A stretch of DNA of 7,466 bases from an uncultured Spirochaetaceae bacterium (GCA_902773215.1 CACYDQ010000026.1:1-7466); one strand, 5' to 3'. Numbered from the stretch's first letter, positions 1-6,666 are shown. Notes: generated by a model from the sequence alone, not told the origin. Translations and numbers: made by a program.

Positions 1-1182
1 ATCCTCGTCCGCAAGGGTCTGGGTCGCCTCCGATATCTCCTTTGCGATGTCATCGATGTGGGTCCTGGTCTCGTCCAAGCACTCCATGACGTTGCTGAAG
101 GTTTCCTTCAAGTTTGTGTTCGCGTCGCCAATGCCCCTTACGGTCTCATGGACGGTGCTTACGAAACTGTTGACCGACTCCTTGACATGCGAAATCTCGT
201 TGTTGTGCCTGATGTAGATTCTCTTGGTCAAATCCTTGTCGCCCGTGTTCAGGTTATCGACGCTTTTCTTTATCTCGTCGAACTTGCCGATGAGGATTTT
301 GATGATGCCCAGTATGCAGACGAGGAGGAGGAATGTGACGACGAGCCCGCCGGCGACGGAGTTGCGCTGCAGGTTCCTCGTGATTTTCAGGGCCTCCTTT
401 TTGGTCACTCCTGCGACCATGGTCCAGGGCTTGTTTGCGAGGGTGCAGGGCTTCTTGATGATGATGTAGTCGTCCGGGTTGATGCTGCGCTGTGCCCCTG
501 CCTCTCCTGTTTGCGAGCCGAGCAGATCCTCGCCCGCCCGCAAGGTGCCGGTATCGTCATATATCGAGATGAGGCCTGTCGTGTAGAAGGTCTTGGCCAG
601 CTGGGTTATGGGTTCCAGCTCTAGGAAGCCCACCATGCCCCCGTGCACGTACGCGCCGGTCTGGGTGTCTGTGAAATCCGACTTGACGAACAGCGGCATG
701 TTGAAGCCTCCGGCGTTGGACTGTCTGGGCGACTCCAGCCAGACATCCACGTCCGAGCCCCTGTGCCGGATCCAGTATTCCTTGTTGAGTATTCCGACCG
801 TAGAGATGCCACCCTTTGTGTTGTAAGTCTCCGGCCCCCCGTCCTTTGCCCCGGTCGCATCGTCCCAGAACACCATGACATATTCAAAGCCGTCGGGCTT
901 GTGTTTTTCCTTTATTTCCCTCTTAATATGATCCCGATTATCCGTGAAGCCTACGACGGAATTTTGGAACACCTTGAGGGCTTCCACCTTGCCCGCGAAC
1001 CATGACTCCGCGTTGTTGACGGCCATATCCAGAATGCTTTCAATTGACTGGGTATAGATGCTTTGGACGGGCTTTTGGGTCAGCGTCGTCGTTATGATAA
1101 GAAAGACTGCGATGAGTACGACAATCTCTGCAAATGCGAGTGCCCCATACTTGGACAGCAGGGTCTCATTACGTTTTTTCAT
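1..1182 (-). CDS. Methyl-accepting chemotaxis protein, C-terminus cut by window edge
   Basis: This is an inner-membrane chemoreceptor that senses a ligand outside the membrane and signals to the CheA/CheW array. The reading frame is open from the ATG at 1182 to base 1, giving 394 residues with no stop. Visible parts: basic start (MKKRNE), a first membrane helix at about residues 13-33, an extracytoplasmic sensor of about 235 residues with the size and pattern of a double-Cache domain, a second membrane helix at about 275-299, and a HAMP region at about 300-352 ending helix 1 with DLTKRI and carrying NNEI before helix 2. The start of the coiled-coil signalling domain follows; the conserved hairpin tip is outside the window. 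The start is fixed by GGAGG 5 nt upstream of the ATG. The canonical amino-acid-binding Cache motif was not recognised, so the ligand is unknown. The family call is secure from architecture; sensor subtype is inference. Confidence 0.93.
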   Translation of the reverse strand, partial: MKKRNETLLSKYGALAFAEIVVLIAVFLIITTTLTQKPVQSIYTQSIESILDMAVNNAESWFAGKVEALKVFQNSVVGFTDNRDHIKREIKEKHKPDGFEYVMVFWDDATGAKDGGPETYNTKGGISTVGILNKEYWIRHRGSDVDVWLESPRQSNAGGFNMPLFVKSDFTDTQTGAYVHGGMVGFLELEPITQLAKTFYTTGLISIYDDTGTLRAGEDLLGSQTGEAGAQRSINPDDYIIIKKPCTLANKPWTMVAGVTKKEALKITRNLQRNSVAGGLVVTFLLLVCILGIIKILIGKFDEIKKSVDNLNTGDKDLTKRIYIRHNNEISHVKESVNSFVSTVHETVRGIGDANTNLKETFSNVMECLDETRTHIDDIAKEISEATQTLADED

Positions 1183-1187
1183 AAAGG

Positions 1188-1192
1188 CCTCC
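1188..1192 (-). promoter_or_regulatory. Shine-Dalgarno of the chemoreceptor gene
   Basis: Read on the minus strand this is GGAGG, 5 nt before the ATG at 1182. It fixes the start and contrasts with other transcription-unit-initial genes in the window, which lack such a site. Confidence 0.85.
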
Positions 1193-1222
1193 GAAACTTA
1201 CGGAAAAATAAGATATATATCT

Positions 1223-1251
1223 ATTTTACCACGGAATCGGTTTTTGGGCAA
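1223..1251 (-). promoter_or_regulatory. Sigma70-type promoter of the chemoreceptor gene
   Basis: On the minus strand: -35 TTGCCC (1246-1251), a 17-bp spacer, and -10 TAAAAT (1223-1228) preceded by TGG (extended -10 form). Predicted transcription start is near 1216, giving a leader of about 34 nt that contains the GGAGG. A partial sigma28-like match (ACCGATTC, compared with GCCGATAA) lies in the spacer but its -35 half is poor. The promoter lies between the receptor and the upstream gene, so the receptor is probably its own transcription unit. Confidence 0.65.
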
Positions 1252-1274
1252 ATTGTTTTGTTACGGGAGGCTGC

Positions 1275-2735
1275 TTACCAGTCTTTCTTGAAGAGCCAGC
1301 TGTACTGCTCGTCCAGGTTGCGGAAGCTGCTTATGTCAAAGATTGCCGTGCAGGGCGGTTCGTTGAAGGGAGTCGTCCGGGCGATGAACTGGTTCGCATC
1401 CTTCATCTTGAGCAGCAGCTGGAGCACGTCGCCGTCAAAGAAGCTCGCCTTTTCGTCAGTGGAAAGCGTCCATTCCTCCGTGCGTGCCTTGCTGTCGTCT
1501 ATCCGGTAGGTGACCAGACAGCGGCCATGGTTCAGGAATTCCTTCCAGTTGATGTATATCTCGGGCCTCGTACCCTGCTTCTTACGGATAATCAGCGAGA
1601 CGTTGTCGGAGTAGTCGTTCACCTTCTCCTGAGCGTTGAATACCAGGTAGAGGGTCTGCTTGTCGTCCATCGGATCGACTTTGACCGAGGTAAAGGGGCC
1701 TGACAGGAATACTTCGGAGGGAACCTTGGAGGCATCGTCCTCCGTCAAAAGATCTTCGCCCTGTTCCTGACTGTCCGCCGCCATCTTTGCGTCGTCGTCC
1801 CCCGCATCGAACGCGAAGAGGATGTCCGGCTCCTGGAGTGCGGCGACCGAGCCGTTGTATTGTATGGTCCGCTTGCTTCTCAGGAGGGGACGGCTGTACT
1901 TTATCTCGTCCCCGCCGTCCTCATAATATGAGTCCTTCTGCACCCAGTTGCCGTTTCCGTCATAGACGTACTTGTAGATATAGCTTGATCCGCTGGAAGT
2001 TTCTTTTTCCACGTCGGCGTTCTTGTTCATTGCGAAGCTTTCCGTCCGTATCTTCTTGTTGTTGACGTAGTAGGATCTGGTCCTCTTGCCCGCCGTGGCC
2101 TTTTCAAGCGTGATGGAGGCGAGCACGTCGTCCTCGTAGAAGTAATAGTAGACGGTTCCCTCTTTGACGGGACCGGTCTTTGCGTCCTGCCTGAGGTCGC
2201 CCTTGTAGGGGTAGCCCGTCGTCTTCTTGGTGCGGATGATTTTGCCGGACTTATCGTAGCTGTATTCGAACGACTGCCACTCATCCCCTTCTTTCTCTAC
2301 GATGAAGGATGTGCTTTTGTATTCCTCCCCGCCGTTCAGGGATGTGTAGACATCGTAGGAGCTGAAGTCCCCGCTATATTTCCAGCGGCGGCTTATGAGC
2401 CCCGCCTTGCTCTTGCGCGTGTAGCTGGAGGCGAGTCCGTCCGCCGTGTAGCTGGACTTCTCGTAGAGGTAGGGGTTCCCCGCATCGTTGTAGGCAATGG
2501 CGGCGAAGCTGCCTGAGTTCCAGTCGTAGGTACGGACTGTCTTTCGGCCCGTTGACTCCTCGAAGAGCTTCCCGTTCCTGTCCGTCAGGGTGTAGACCGT
2601 CTCCTCGATGAGGAGGGGCTTGCTCCGCACATCGGAGAACATATCGGCGACGGTGGCCTGCGTGTCAAAAGCGTTCAGCGGCAACAGGGGAAGGGTCGCG
2701 ACGGCTGCGAGCAGGAGGGGGGAAATTCGTTTCAT
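1275..2735 (-). CDS. Exported protein with YD-like repeats and VasI-like C-terminal domain
   Basis: This 486-residue protein has no function I can name. Residues 1-22 form a signal peptide (MKR, hydrophobic core, likely cleavage after LNA) and there is no lipobox cysteine, so it is probably periplasmic or outer-membrane associated. Residues about 60-295 are a run of Tyr/Asp/Gly-rich beta-strand units such as YNDAGNPYLYEK, YDKSGKIIRTK and YDGNGNWVQKDSY, like the strand repeats of YD/RHS-type proteins. An acidic linker (about 309-340) leads to residues 345-481. That segment carries VDPMDDKQTL, an INW core, YRID (410-413), EEWTLSTD (420-427) and FIARTTPFNEPPCTAIFDIS (450-469), a pattern I associate with the VasI/TagN-like beta-sandwich family (a Pfam family named for type VI secretion but also found outside it). 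It is the second gene of an operon, 21 bp after the LEA2 lipoprotein. The VasI link is from pattern memory. Confidence 0.85.
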   Translation of the reverse strand: MKRISPLLLAAVATLPLLPLNAFDTQATVADMFSDVRSKPLLIEETVYTLTDRNGKLFEESTGRKTVRTYDWNSGSFAAIAYNDAGNPYLYEKSSYTADGLASSYTRKSKAGLISRRWKYSGDFSSYDVYTSLNGGEEYKSTSFIVEKEGDEWQSFEYSYDKSGKIIRTKKTTGYPYKGDLRQDAKTGPVKEGTVYYYFYEDDVLASITLEKATAGKRTRSYYVNNKKIRTESFAMNKNADVEKETSSGSSYIYKYVYDGNGNWVQKDSYYEDGGDEIKYSRPLLRSKRTIQYNGSVAALQEPDILFAFDAGDDDAKMAADSQEQGEDLLTEDDASKVPSEVFLSGPFTSVKVDPMDDKQTLYLVFNAQEKVNDYSDNVSLIIRKKQGTRPEIYINWKEFLNHGRCLVTYRIDDSKARTEEWTLSTDEKASFFDGDVLQLLLKMKDANQFIARTTPFNEPPCTAIFDISSFRNLDEQYSWLFKKDW

Positions 2736-2739
2736 AGCG

Positions 2740-2744
2740 TCTCC
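2740..2744 (-). promoter_or_regulatory. Shine-Dalgarno of the operon-internal gene
   Basis: Minus-strand GGAGA, 4 nt before the ATG at 2735, lies inside the 21-bp gap after the LEA2 stop codon. It supports this start and shows that a gene inside an operon uses leadered initiation, unlike the first gene of the same operon. Confidence 0.75.
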
Positions 2745-2756
2745 GGGCTTGTTTGC

Positions 2757-3752
2757 CTAGCGGTCAATTCCGATGGAGGAGACCGCAATCTCCTTGGAAT
2801 AGGAGAGGGGAACCTCGGCGTAGTCCAGTCCGGGGAAGCTGATTCCGCTCTCGACGGAGATAACCGGATTGGAGCCCTTCTTGTTCAGGATGGAGACGAT
2901 CATCGCGCCTGCCTGAAGGGTGTTCACGGATGCTGTCATGGGAACCATCTCGTTCTCTGAGGAGATGCTGTTGCCGCTCGTCGGCCTGACGTTGGCGAGC
3001 CGTGAGCCGGAACTTGTCTGGAGGGCGCAGTTCTTTATGACCATGTTCCAGGGCGCGCTGCCGGAGTTCTTGACGTTCAGGTCCATTGTCACGTCCAGGT
3101 TCAGATCAATGCCGTCGAATGCGTTTGCAGGGAGCTGCTGGCCGGACAGAATCGACGTCGCCAGCTGGGTTGCCCGCACGGAACTGACCCCGCTGCTCAT
3201 CAGTGAGCTGGAGAGGGCTGCCATTGTGGGCAGCTTGAGCTTGACGTTGGAGACCGAGAATGACGGCTTGAAGACCGGCACGTCAAAATCCTTTGCGAAG
3301 GGGATGGAGAAGCTCTGGATGTCCAGGCCGGTCACCGCGCTCAGATCCAGGGCCGCGGTTCCGTTGACCGAGAAGGGGAGGGAAGTCTTGCCGCTCGCGG
3401 ACTTGGCGAAATTCAGGATGGTCGTGTAGGGGACCTTGAAGTTCAGCGAGTTGGAGTTCTTGCCGCCCGCCTCAATCGTTACGCCGTTGTCGGCATTGAC
3501 CGAGGTGAACTTCTCGTTCTTGTTGTAAAGGATGTCGGCGGCAACGCTCTTGAGCGAGATGCCGATGGGGTAGGGGTTTGTTACTGCGTAGTCACATTTG
3601 AAGGTGATGCCCTCCAAATCGAGGGACTTTATGCCCACCTTCTCCATGGAAAGCTCGGGCTTGCCGAACACGTTGTTCATTGTCTGGCAGGAAAATGCTA
3701 TCACAAGCAGGGCGGCGGAGGCCGCAATCGCGAATATTTTAGATTTCTTCAT
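2757..3752 (-). CDS. LEA type 2 (WHy-domain) lipoprotein
   Basis: This is a 331-residue secreted lipoprotein. Residues 1-21 are a signal peptide (MKKSK, hydrophobic core) ending in the relaxed, spirochaete-style lipobox IAFSC, so Cys22 is the probable lipidated residue. Residues about 31-155 fit a LEA_2/WHy fold: alternating beta-strand pattern, the hallmark turn VTNPYPIGISL (57-67), and a following strand pair. Residues about 164-325 appear to hold a second, more diverged WHy-like unit (LDVTMDLNVKNSGSAPWNM). Bacterial WHy proteins are small beta-sandwiches, often linked to desiccation or envelope stress; a role here is not shown. It is the first gene of an operon with the VasI-like protein. 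No Shine-Dalgarno precedes the ATG, and a strong promoter sits directly on the start codon (leaderless). The start is supported by the signal peptide beginning exactly there. Confidence 0.9.
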   Translation of the reverse strand: MKKSKIFAIAASAALLVIAFSCQTMNNVFGKPELSMEKVGIKSLDLEGITFKCDYAVTNPYPIGISLKSVAADILYNKNEKFTSVNADNGVTIEAGGKNSNSLNFKVPYTTILNFAKSASGKTSLPFSVNGTAALDLSAVTGLDIQSFSIPFAKDFDVPVFKPSFSVSNVKLKLPTMAALSSSLMSSGVSSVRATQLATSILSGQQLPANAFDGIDLNLDVTMDLNVKNSGSAPWNMVIKNCALQTSSGSRLANVRPTSGNSISSENEMVPMTASVNTLQAGAMIVSILNKKGSNPVISVESGISFPGLDYAEVPLSYSKEIAVSSIGIDR

Positions 3753-3758
3753 ATTAAA

Positions 3759-3787
3759 ATGATATCACGGCGGCTATGACAGGTCAA
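3759..3787 (-). promoter_or_regulatory. Strong sigma70 promoter giving a predicted leaderless LEA2 mRNA
   Basis: Minus strand: -35 TTGACC (3782-3787), exactly 17 bp, then -10 TATCAT (3759-3764) with the extended TGA just upstream. Only 6 nt (TTTAAT) separate the -10 from the ATG at 3752, so the seventh base after the -10, the usual +1, is the A of the ATG. No ribosome binding site can be present on such a transcript. The 10-of-12 consensus match with ideal spacing makes this the best promoter in the window. Confidence 0.8.
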
Positions 3788-3913
3788 GGGCTTGCGCCCC
3801 TAGGAACCCCAGATGCCTCTCCAGCTGTTATTAAAGGGAACGGATGGGAACACTCTGCGGGAAATGCCAGCGTAGCGTCAAGGCTATACGTTCCCGTGGT
3901 CAATAGCTGTGGC
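3788..3913. other. Region between divergent promoters with GGGAAC repeats and inverted repeat
   Basis: This 126-bp stretch separates the -35 elements of the LEA2 and LD-carboxypeptidase promoters and has no credible gene. It holds GGGAAC at 3836-3841 and again at 3846-3851 (exactly 10 bp apart), GGGAAA at 3859-3864, and the inverted copy CGTTCCC at 3889-3895, which pairs with GGGAACG at 3836-3842. An outer pair, CAGCT (3822-3826) with AGCTG (3905-3909), flanks it. A regulator site shared by both genes is possible but unproven. Confidence 0.35.
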
Positions 3914-3942
3914 TTGATTTCGGCTCCGAGACGGTGTAGACT
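3914..3942 (+). promoter_or_regulatory. Promoter giving a predicted leaderless LD-carboxypeptidase mRNA
   Basis: -35 TTGATT (3914-3919), 17-bp spacer, -10 TAGACT (3937-3942). Six nt (AAAGGC) separate the -10 from the ATG at 3949, so the expected +1 is the A of the ATG. The AAAGG in that gap would be only 1 nt from the start codon and upstream of +1, so it cannot be a working Shine-Dalgarno. The -10 is weaker (4 of 6) than that of the divergent LEA2 promoter. Confidence 0.6.
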
Positions 3943-3948
3943 AAAGGC

Positions 3949-4998
3949 ATGAGATTCCCAGAGCATATTGCCCCCGGTCAGGTTATCGGGGTGACAGCCC
4001 CCTCCTTCGGGGCGTCGACAGAACCGTACATCAGTCGCTTTGACTTCGCAATAAAGAAGTTCTCGGAGGCGGGCTACCGGATAAAGGCGGGAGCGACCTG
4101 CCACATGAGCGACGGCCTTGGCATAAGTACCAGCCCGGAGCGGGCGGCGCGGGAGCTGGAGGAATTCTATCTGGACGACGGCGTACAGGCAATTATCTCC
4201 TGCGGGGGTGGCGAGATGATGTGCGAGACTGTCGGCCACATCGACTTCCGCAAGCTGCGGAAGGCCCACCCCAAGTGGTTCATGGGCTACTCTGACAACA
4301 CCAACTTCATCTTTCCGATGGCGACGATAGCGGGAGTGGCGGGCATTTACGGGCCGACCTTCACCGGCTTCGGGAAGCCCTGGGAACAGGCAGAGACCGA
4401 TGCGCTCGCCCTGCTGGAAGGCAAGGCCCGCTCGCTCCGGGGCTACCTGCGGTTCCAAAGCCCGGAGGCGGACTACGAGGCTGCGGCGAAGGACCCCTTC
4501 TCTCCCTATGTGCTGGACACGGAGAAGAAGCTCAGGTCATTCGTCCCCCGGGACGGCAGCCTTGTTCTGGCGGACAAGGAAGAGGAGATTGCCGCCTCGG
4601 GCATCCTGCTCGGAGGCTGCCTGGATGTGCTCGCCAATTTGTGCGGGACCCGGCTGGATACTATGAAGGAATTTAACAGGGCGAACGGGGCGGTCGCATG
4701 GGTGCTTGAGTCTTGTGACGGCAATCCGATGGAAATACGGCGGCAGGTCTGGCACCTGGAGCAGGCCGGCTGGTTTGACAATGCGAGCGTTTTTGTCATC
4801 GGCCGTCCCCTCTCCTCCTGGCAGCGGTCGATGATGGGCGTGGATCAGTATAATGCCGTCACGGACATACTTGCCCGTCACGGGGTTCCGGTTATCATGG
4901 ACGCTGACGTGGGCCACATCAGCCCCGCCGTCCATCTCGTCATCGGTGCACAGACGCGGGTCTCCGCCAAGGGGGACGGGCTGGAATTTGCGTGGTGA
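3949..4998 (+). CDS. LD-carboxypeptidase, peptidase family S66, MccF-like
   Basis: This 349-residue cytoplasmic serine peptidase has no signal peptide. Family S66 enzymes cleave an amide bond after an L-amino acid: LdcA types trim murein tetrapeptides to tripeptides during peptidoglycan recycling, and MccF types inactivate microcin C-like peptidyl adenylates. The start MRFPEHIAPGQVIGVTAPSF matches the family N-terminus (GD.IGv.aPS). A catalytic triad can be placed: nucleophile Ser115 in MGYSDNT, Glu254 in WVLESCDGNP, and His323 in VGHISPAVHLVIG. GGCLDVLANLCGT (222-234) is the usual segment before the Glu. The length and the LESCD motif fit the longer MccF-like branch better than the roughly 300-residue LdcA branch. 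Natural substrate is inference. It is divergent from the LEA2 operon and 47 bp ahead of the DUF3943 gene. Confidence 0.92.
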   Translation: MRFPEHIAPGQVIGVTAPSFGASTEPYISRFDFAIKKFSEAGYRIKAGATCHMSDGLGISTSPERAARELEEFYLDDGVQAIISCGGGEMMCETVGHIDFRKLRKAHPKWFMGYSDNTNFIFPMATIAGVAGIYGPTFTGFGKPWEQAETDALALLEGKARSLRGYLRFQSPEADYEAAAKDPFSPYVLDTEKKLRSFVPRDGSLVLADKEEEIAASGILLGGCLDVLANLCGTRLDTMKEFNRANGAVAWVLESCDGNPMEIRRQVWHLEQAGWFDNASVFVIGRPLSSWQRSMMGVDQYNAVTDILARHGVPVIMDADVGHISPAVHLVIGAQTRVSAKGDGLEFAW

Positions 4999-5003
4999 GA
5001 GCC

Positions 5004-5028
5004 CCCTTGTGCAATCGGCGGCAAAGGG
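5004..5028. repeat. Inverted repeat overlapping the DUF3943 promoter
   Basis: CCCTTGTGC (5004-5012) pairs with GCAAAGGG (5021-5028) over 8 bp with one bulged G, around the loop AATCGGCG. The left arm contains the -35 TTGTGC and the right arm ends just before the -10. It has no T-run, so it is a poor terminator for the upstream gene; an operator is possible. Confidence 0.35.
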
Positions 5029-5035
5029 CTATAAT
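5007..5035 (+). promoter_or_regulatory. Promoter of the DUF3943 gene, predicted 4-nt leader
   Basis: -35 TTGTGC (5007-5012), 17-bp spacer, perfect -10 TATAAT (5030-5035). Ten nt lie between the -10 and the ATG at 5046, so transcription should start at about 5042-5043, leaving a 3-4 nt leader. GGGA at 5037-5040 could act as a ribosome site only on read-through mRNA from the upstream carboxypeptidase gene. Confidence 0.65.
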
Positions 5036-5045
5036 CGGGAAGATT

Positions 5046-6662
5046 ATGCTGAAAAGGCCTCTCCTGCTTCTTATCGTGATGCTCCTCGCCCTGTCCCCCG
5101 CCTCGGCAAAGAAACGCAAGGCGGAGAAAGCGCAGGATGCGGAGGAAATCTCTTCGCAGCAGGAACCGTCTTCCGGGGAAGAGTCTGCCTCCGTCGGAAC
5201 GAACCCGGCAGGGGAGGGAACGTACTTGGTGGAAGAGGAGCCTTCTTCCGACGAGAGCAGTTCCAGCGGGGAGAAAGGCCGCACAAAATTCTGGTTGCGC
5301 AATGAGACTCCCGAGAAGGCAGGGAAGGTCAACTGGATTACCGGCCTGACATCTCCCTTTGCCCACCCTCTTGTTATTGGCGCATACAACCGCTTTGTCC
5401 TCAGGAGCGACTGGGCCTTGGTTGAATGGGAGGATGTGAACCACTACCGGAAGATGAAGTTTGACCGCGACTGGTACTGGACAAACTTCGTCCTGCATCC
5501 CTATCAGGGAAACCTCGCCTATATGGGTGCACGTAACTCCAACTTCAATGCTCTCGGCGCGTTTGCTATGTCTACCATCAGCTCGACGATATGGGAGAAC
5601 TTCTTTGAGAAGAACGCCCCGTCCATAAACGACATGGTCTATACGACGATCGGCGCTTTCTCCATGGGAGAGATGCTCTACCGTCTGTCCATCTCTGCTT
5701 CTGATGTGTGGGCACCGCTCGGTTACCTCTTTAACCCGATGCGCCTGTACACGGACTTCACGACCGGGCACAAGCCGCAGGGCCTGCACGGTGCGATTTA
5801 CCGCCTGTCCTTCAGCCCCTACTTCTCCGCAGGCTTGGGCATAACTTACTACGGTGACGGATACGCCAATGACATAAAGAGCCGTCCCATTTCTGCCGGT
5901 TCTCTCATGGAGATGTATCCCGGTTTGGTTGGGCTGGATGCCTACGTGGAGTACAACGATCCCTACGGGCACGAGAGCAACACTCCCTACAGCCAGTTCG
6001 AGATGAGCTTCGGCGGTGGTATGGGTGTCTCCTCCGGGCAGGGCTTTAAGGAGGACGAGCGCAAGAAGGGATACGACATCCACCTGTTCAGCAACGGTAT
6101 CATTTTCTCGCGGACGATTCCAGAGGAGAAGGAGACCGACACGACGATCGGCATGTCGATGAACTACGATTTCATGTGGAAAAACTTCTACGAGTTCACG
6201 GCCCTCGCCCCCGGCTTTGTCTTCAAGCAGAGGCGCAGGCTCTCGTCCACGACGCTGGAGTACCAGACACACCTGGGGCTGAACCTGCTCGGCACGAGCG
6301 ATATGTTCTTTATCCGCCGTCACCTCTACGAAGGGGAGGAGCTCCGTTCCTACTCCTATACAGCGGGCCTGGAGTTCGTCGGTATGTTCAAGAGCCGTTG
6401 GGATAACGGGGACGTACTGGACTTTACCCTGCACAGCTACCTTTGTTATGACCTTCCGGACGTGGACGTGGACTACGAGCCGAGGGGCATAGAGCTCATA
6501 AATCATGCCCAGCTGTCGTATGAGCTCCCCTTGAGCAATTTCATCTCGCTTGGTTTCAAGAACGAGCTGTTTGCCAAGAACTCCTGGTATCAGAACTACC
6601 CCCACGCCGATGCGTTCTCCTACACGGCGGGCCTTTATGTCCGCCTGAATTTCAAGAAATAA
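5046..6662 (+). CDS. DUF3943 outer-membrane beta-barrel candidate
   Basis: This is a 538-residue exported protein of unknown function. Residues 1-21 are a signal peptide (MLKRP, Leu-rich core, cleavage after ASA). Residues 22-79 are a disordered Ser/Glu/Lys linker in which EEPSS-type blocks recur. From about 95 the DUF3943 domain appears: WYWTNFVLHPYQGNLAYMGAR (143-163), SSTIWE (179-184), PSINDMVYT (192-200) and the GE at 208-209 are the family's conserved landmarks. The rest alternates aromatic and glycine-rich strands and ends in YVRLNFKK, consistent with an outer-membrane barrel. The in-frame GTG at 4992 was rejected because it would put 18 arginine-rich residues before the signal peptide and overlap the upstream gene. 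The family is common in Bacteroidetes and spirochaetes; no biochemical role is known to me. Confidence 0.88.
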   Translation: MLKRPLLLLIVMLLALSPASAKKRKAEKAQDAEEISSQQEPSSGEESASVGTNPAGEGTYLVEEEPSSDESSSSGEKGRTKFWLRNETPEKAGKVNWITGLTSPFAHPLVIGAYNRFVLRSDWALVEWEDVNHYRKMKFDRDWYWTNFVLHPYQGNLAYMGARNSNFNALGAFAMSTISSTIWENFFEKNAPSINDMVYTTIGAFSMGEMLYRLSISASDVWAPLGYLFNPMRLYTDFTTGHKPQGLHGAIYRLSFSPYFSAGLGITYYGDGYANDIKSRPISAGSLMEMYPGLVGLDAYVEYNDPYGHESNTPYSQFEMSFGGGMGVSSGQGFKEDERKKGYDIHLFSNGIIFSRTIPEEKETDTTIGMSMNYDFMWKNFYEFTALAPGFVFKQRRRLSSTTLEYQTHLGLNLLGTSDMFFIRRHLYEGEELRSYSYTAGLEFVGMFKSRWDNGDVLDFTLHSYLCYDLPDVDVDYEPRGIELINHAQLSYELPLSNFISLGFKNELFAKNSWYQNYPHADAFSYTAGLYVRLNFKK

Positions 6663-6666
6663 TCTC

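Noticed and set aside
58..1005. Plus-strand open frames across the chemoreceptor gene
   Set aside because: They are antisense to a well-defined receptor frame, with no ribosome site or recognisable protein features.
3786..3801. GGGC-TTGC-GCCC palindrome next to the LEA2 -35
   Set aside because: On the minus strand it has a GCAA tetraloop, but the stem is only 4 strong pairs, it lies upstream of the transcription start, and there is no T-run; it may be chance in GC-rich DNA.
3784..4458. 224-codon minus-strand frame starting inside the LD-carboxypeptidase
   Set aside because: It would run through the divergent promoter region and be antisense to the S66 catalytic Ser region; the translation looks like a shadow, rich in Arg, Ala and His without structure.
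4992..5045. GTG start at 4992 for the DUF3943 gene
   Set aside because: It overlaps the carboxypeptidase stop, lies upstream of the TATAAT promoter and places 18 residues before an obvious signal peptide.
4878..6605. 575-codon open frame on the minus strand across the DUF3943 gene
   Set aside because: It lies antisense to a gene with signal peptide, promoter and recognisable domain landmarks, and its translation has no domain, signal or start site of its own. It reflects codon bias in a GC-rich gene.
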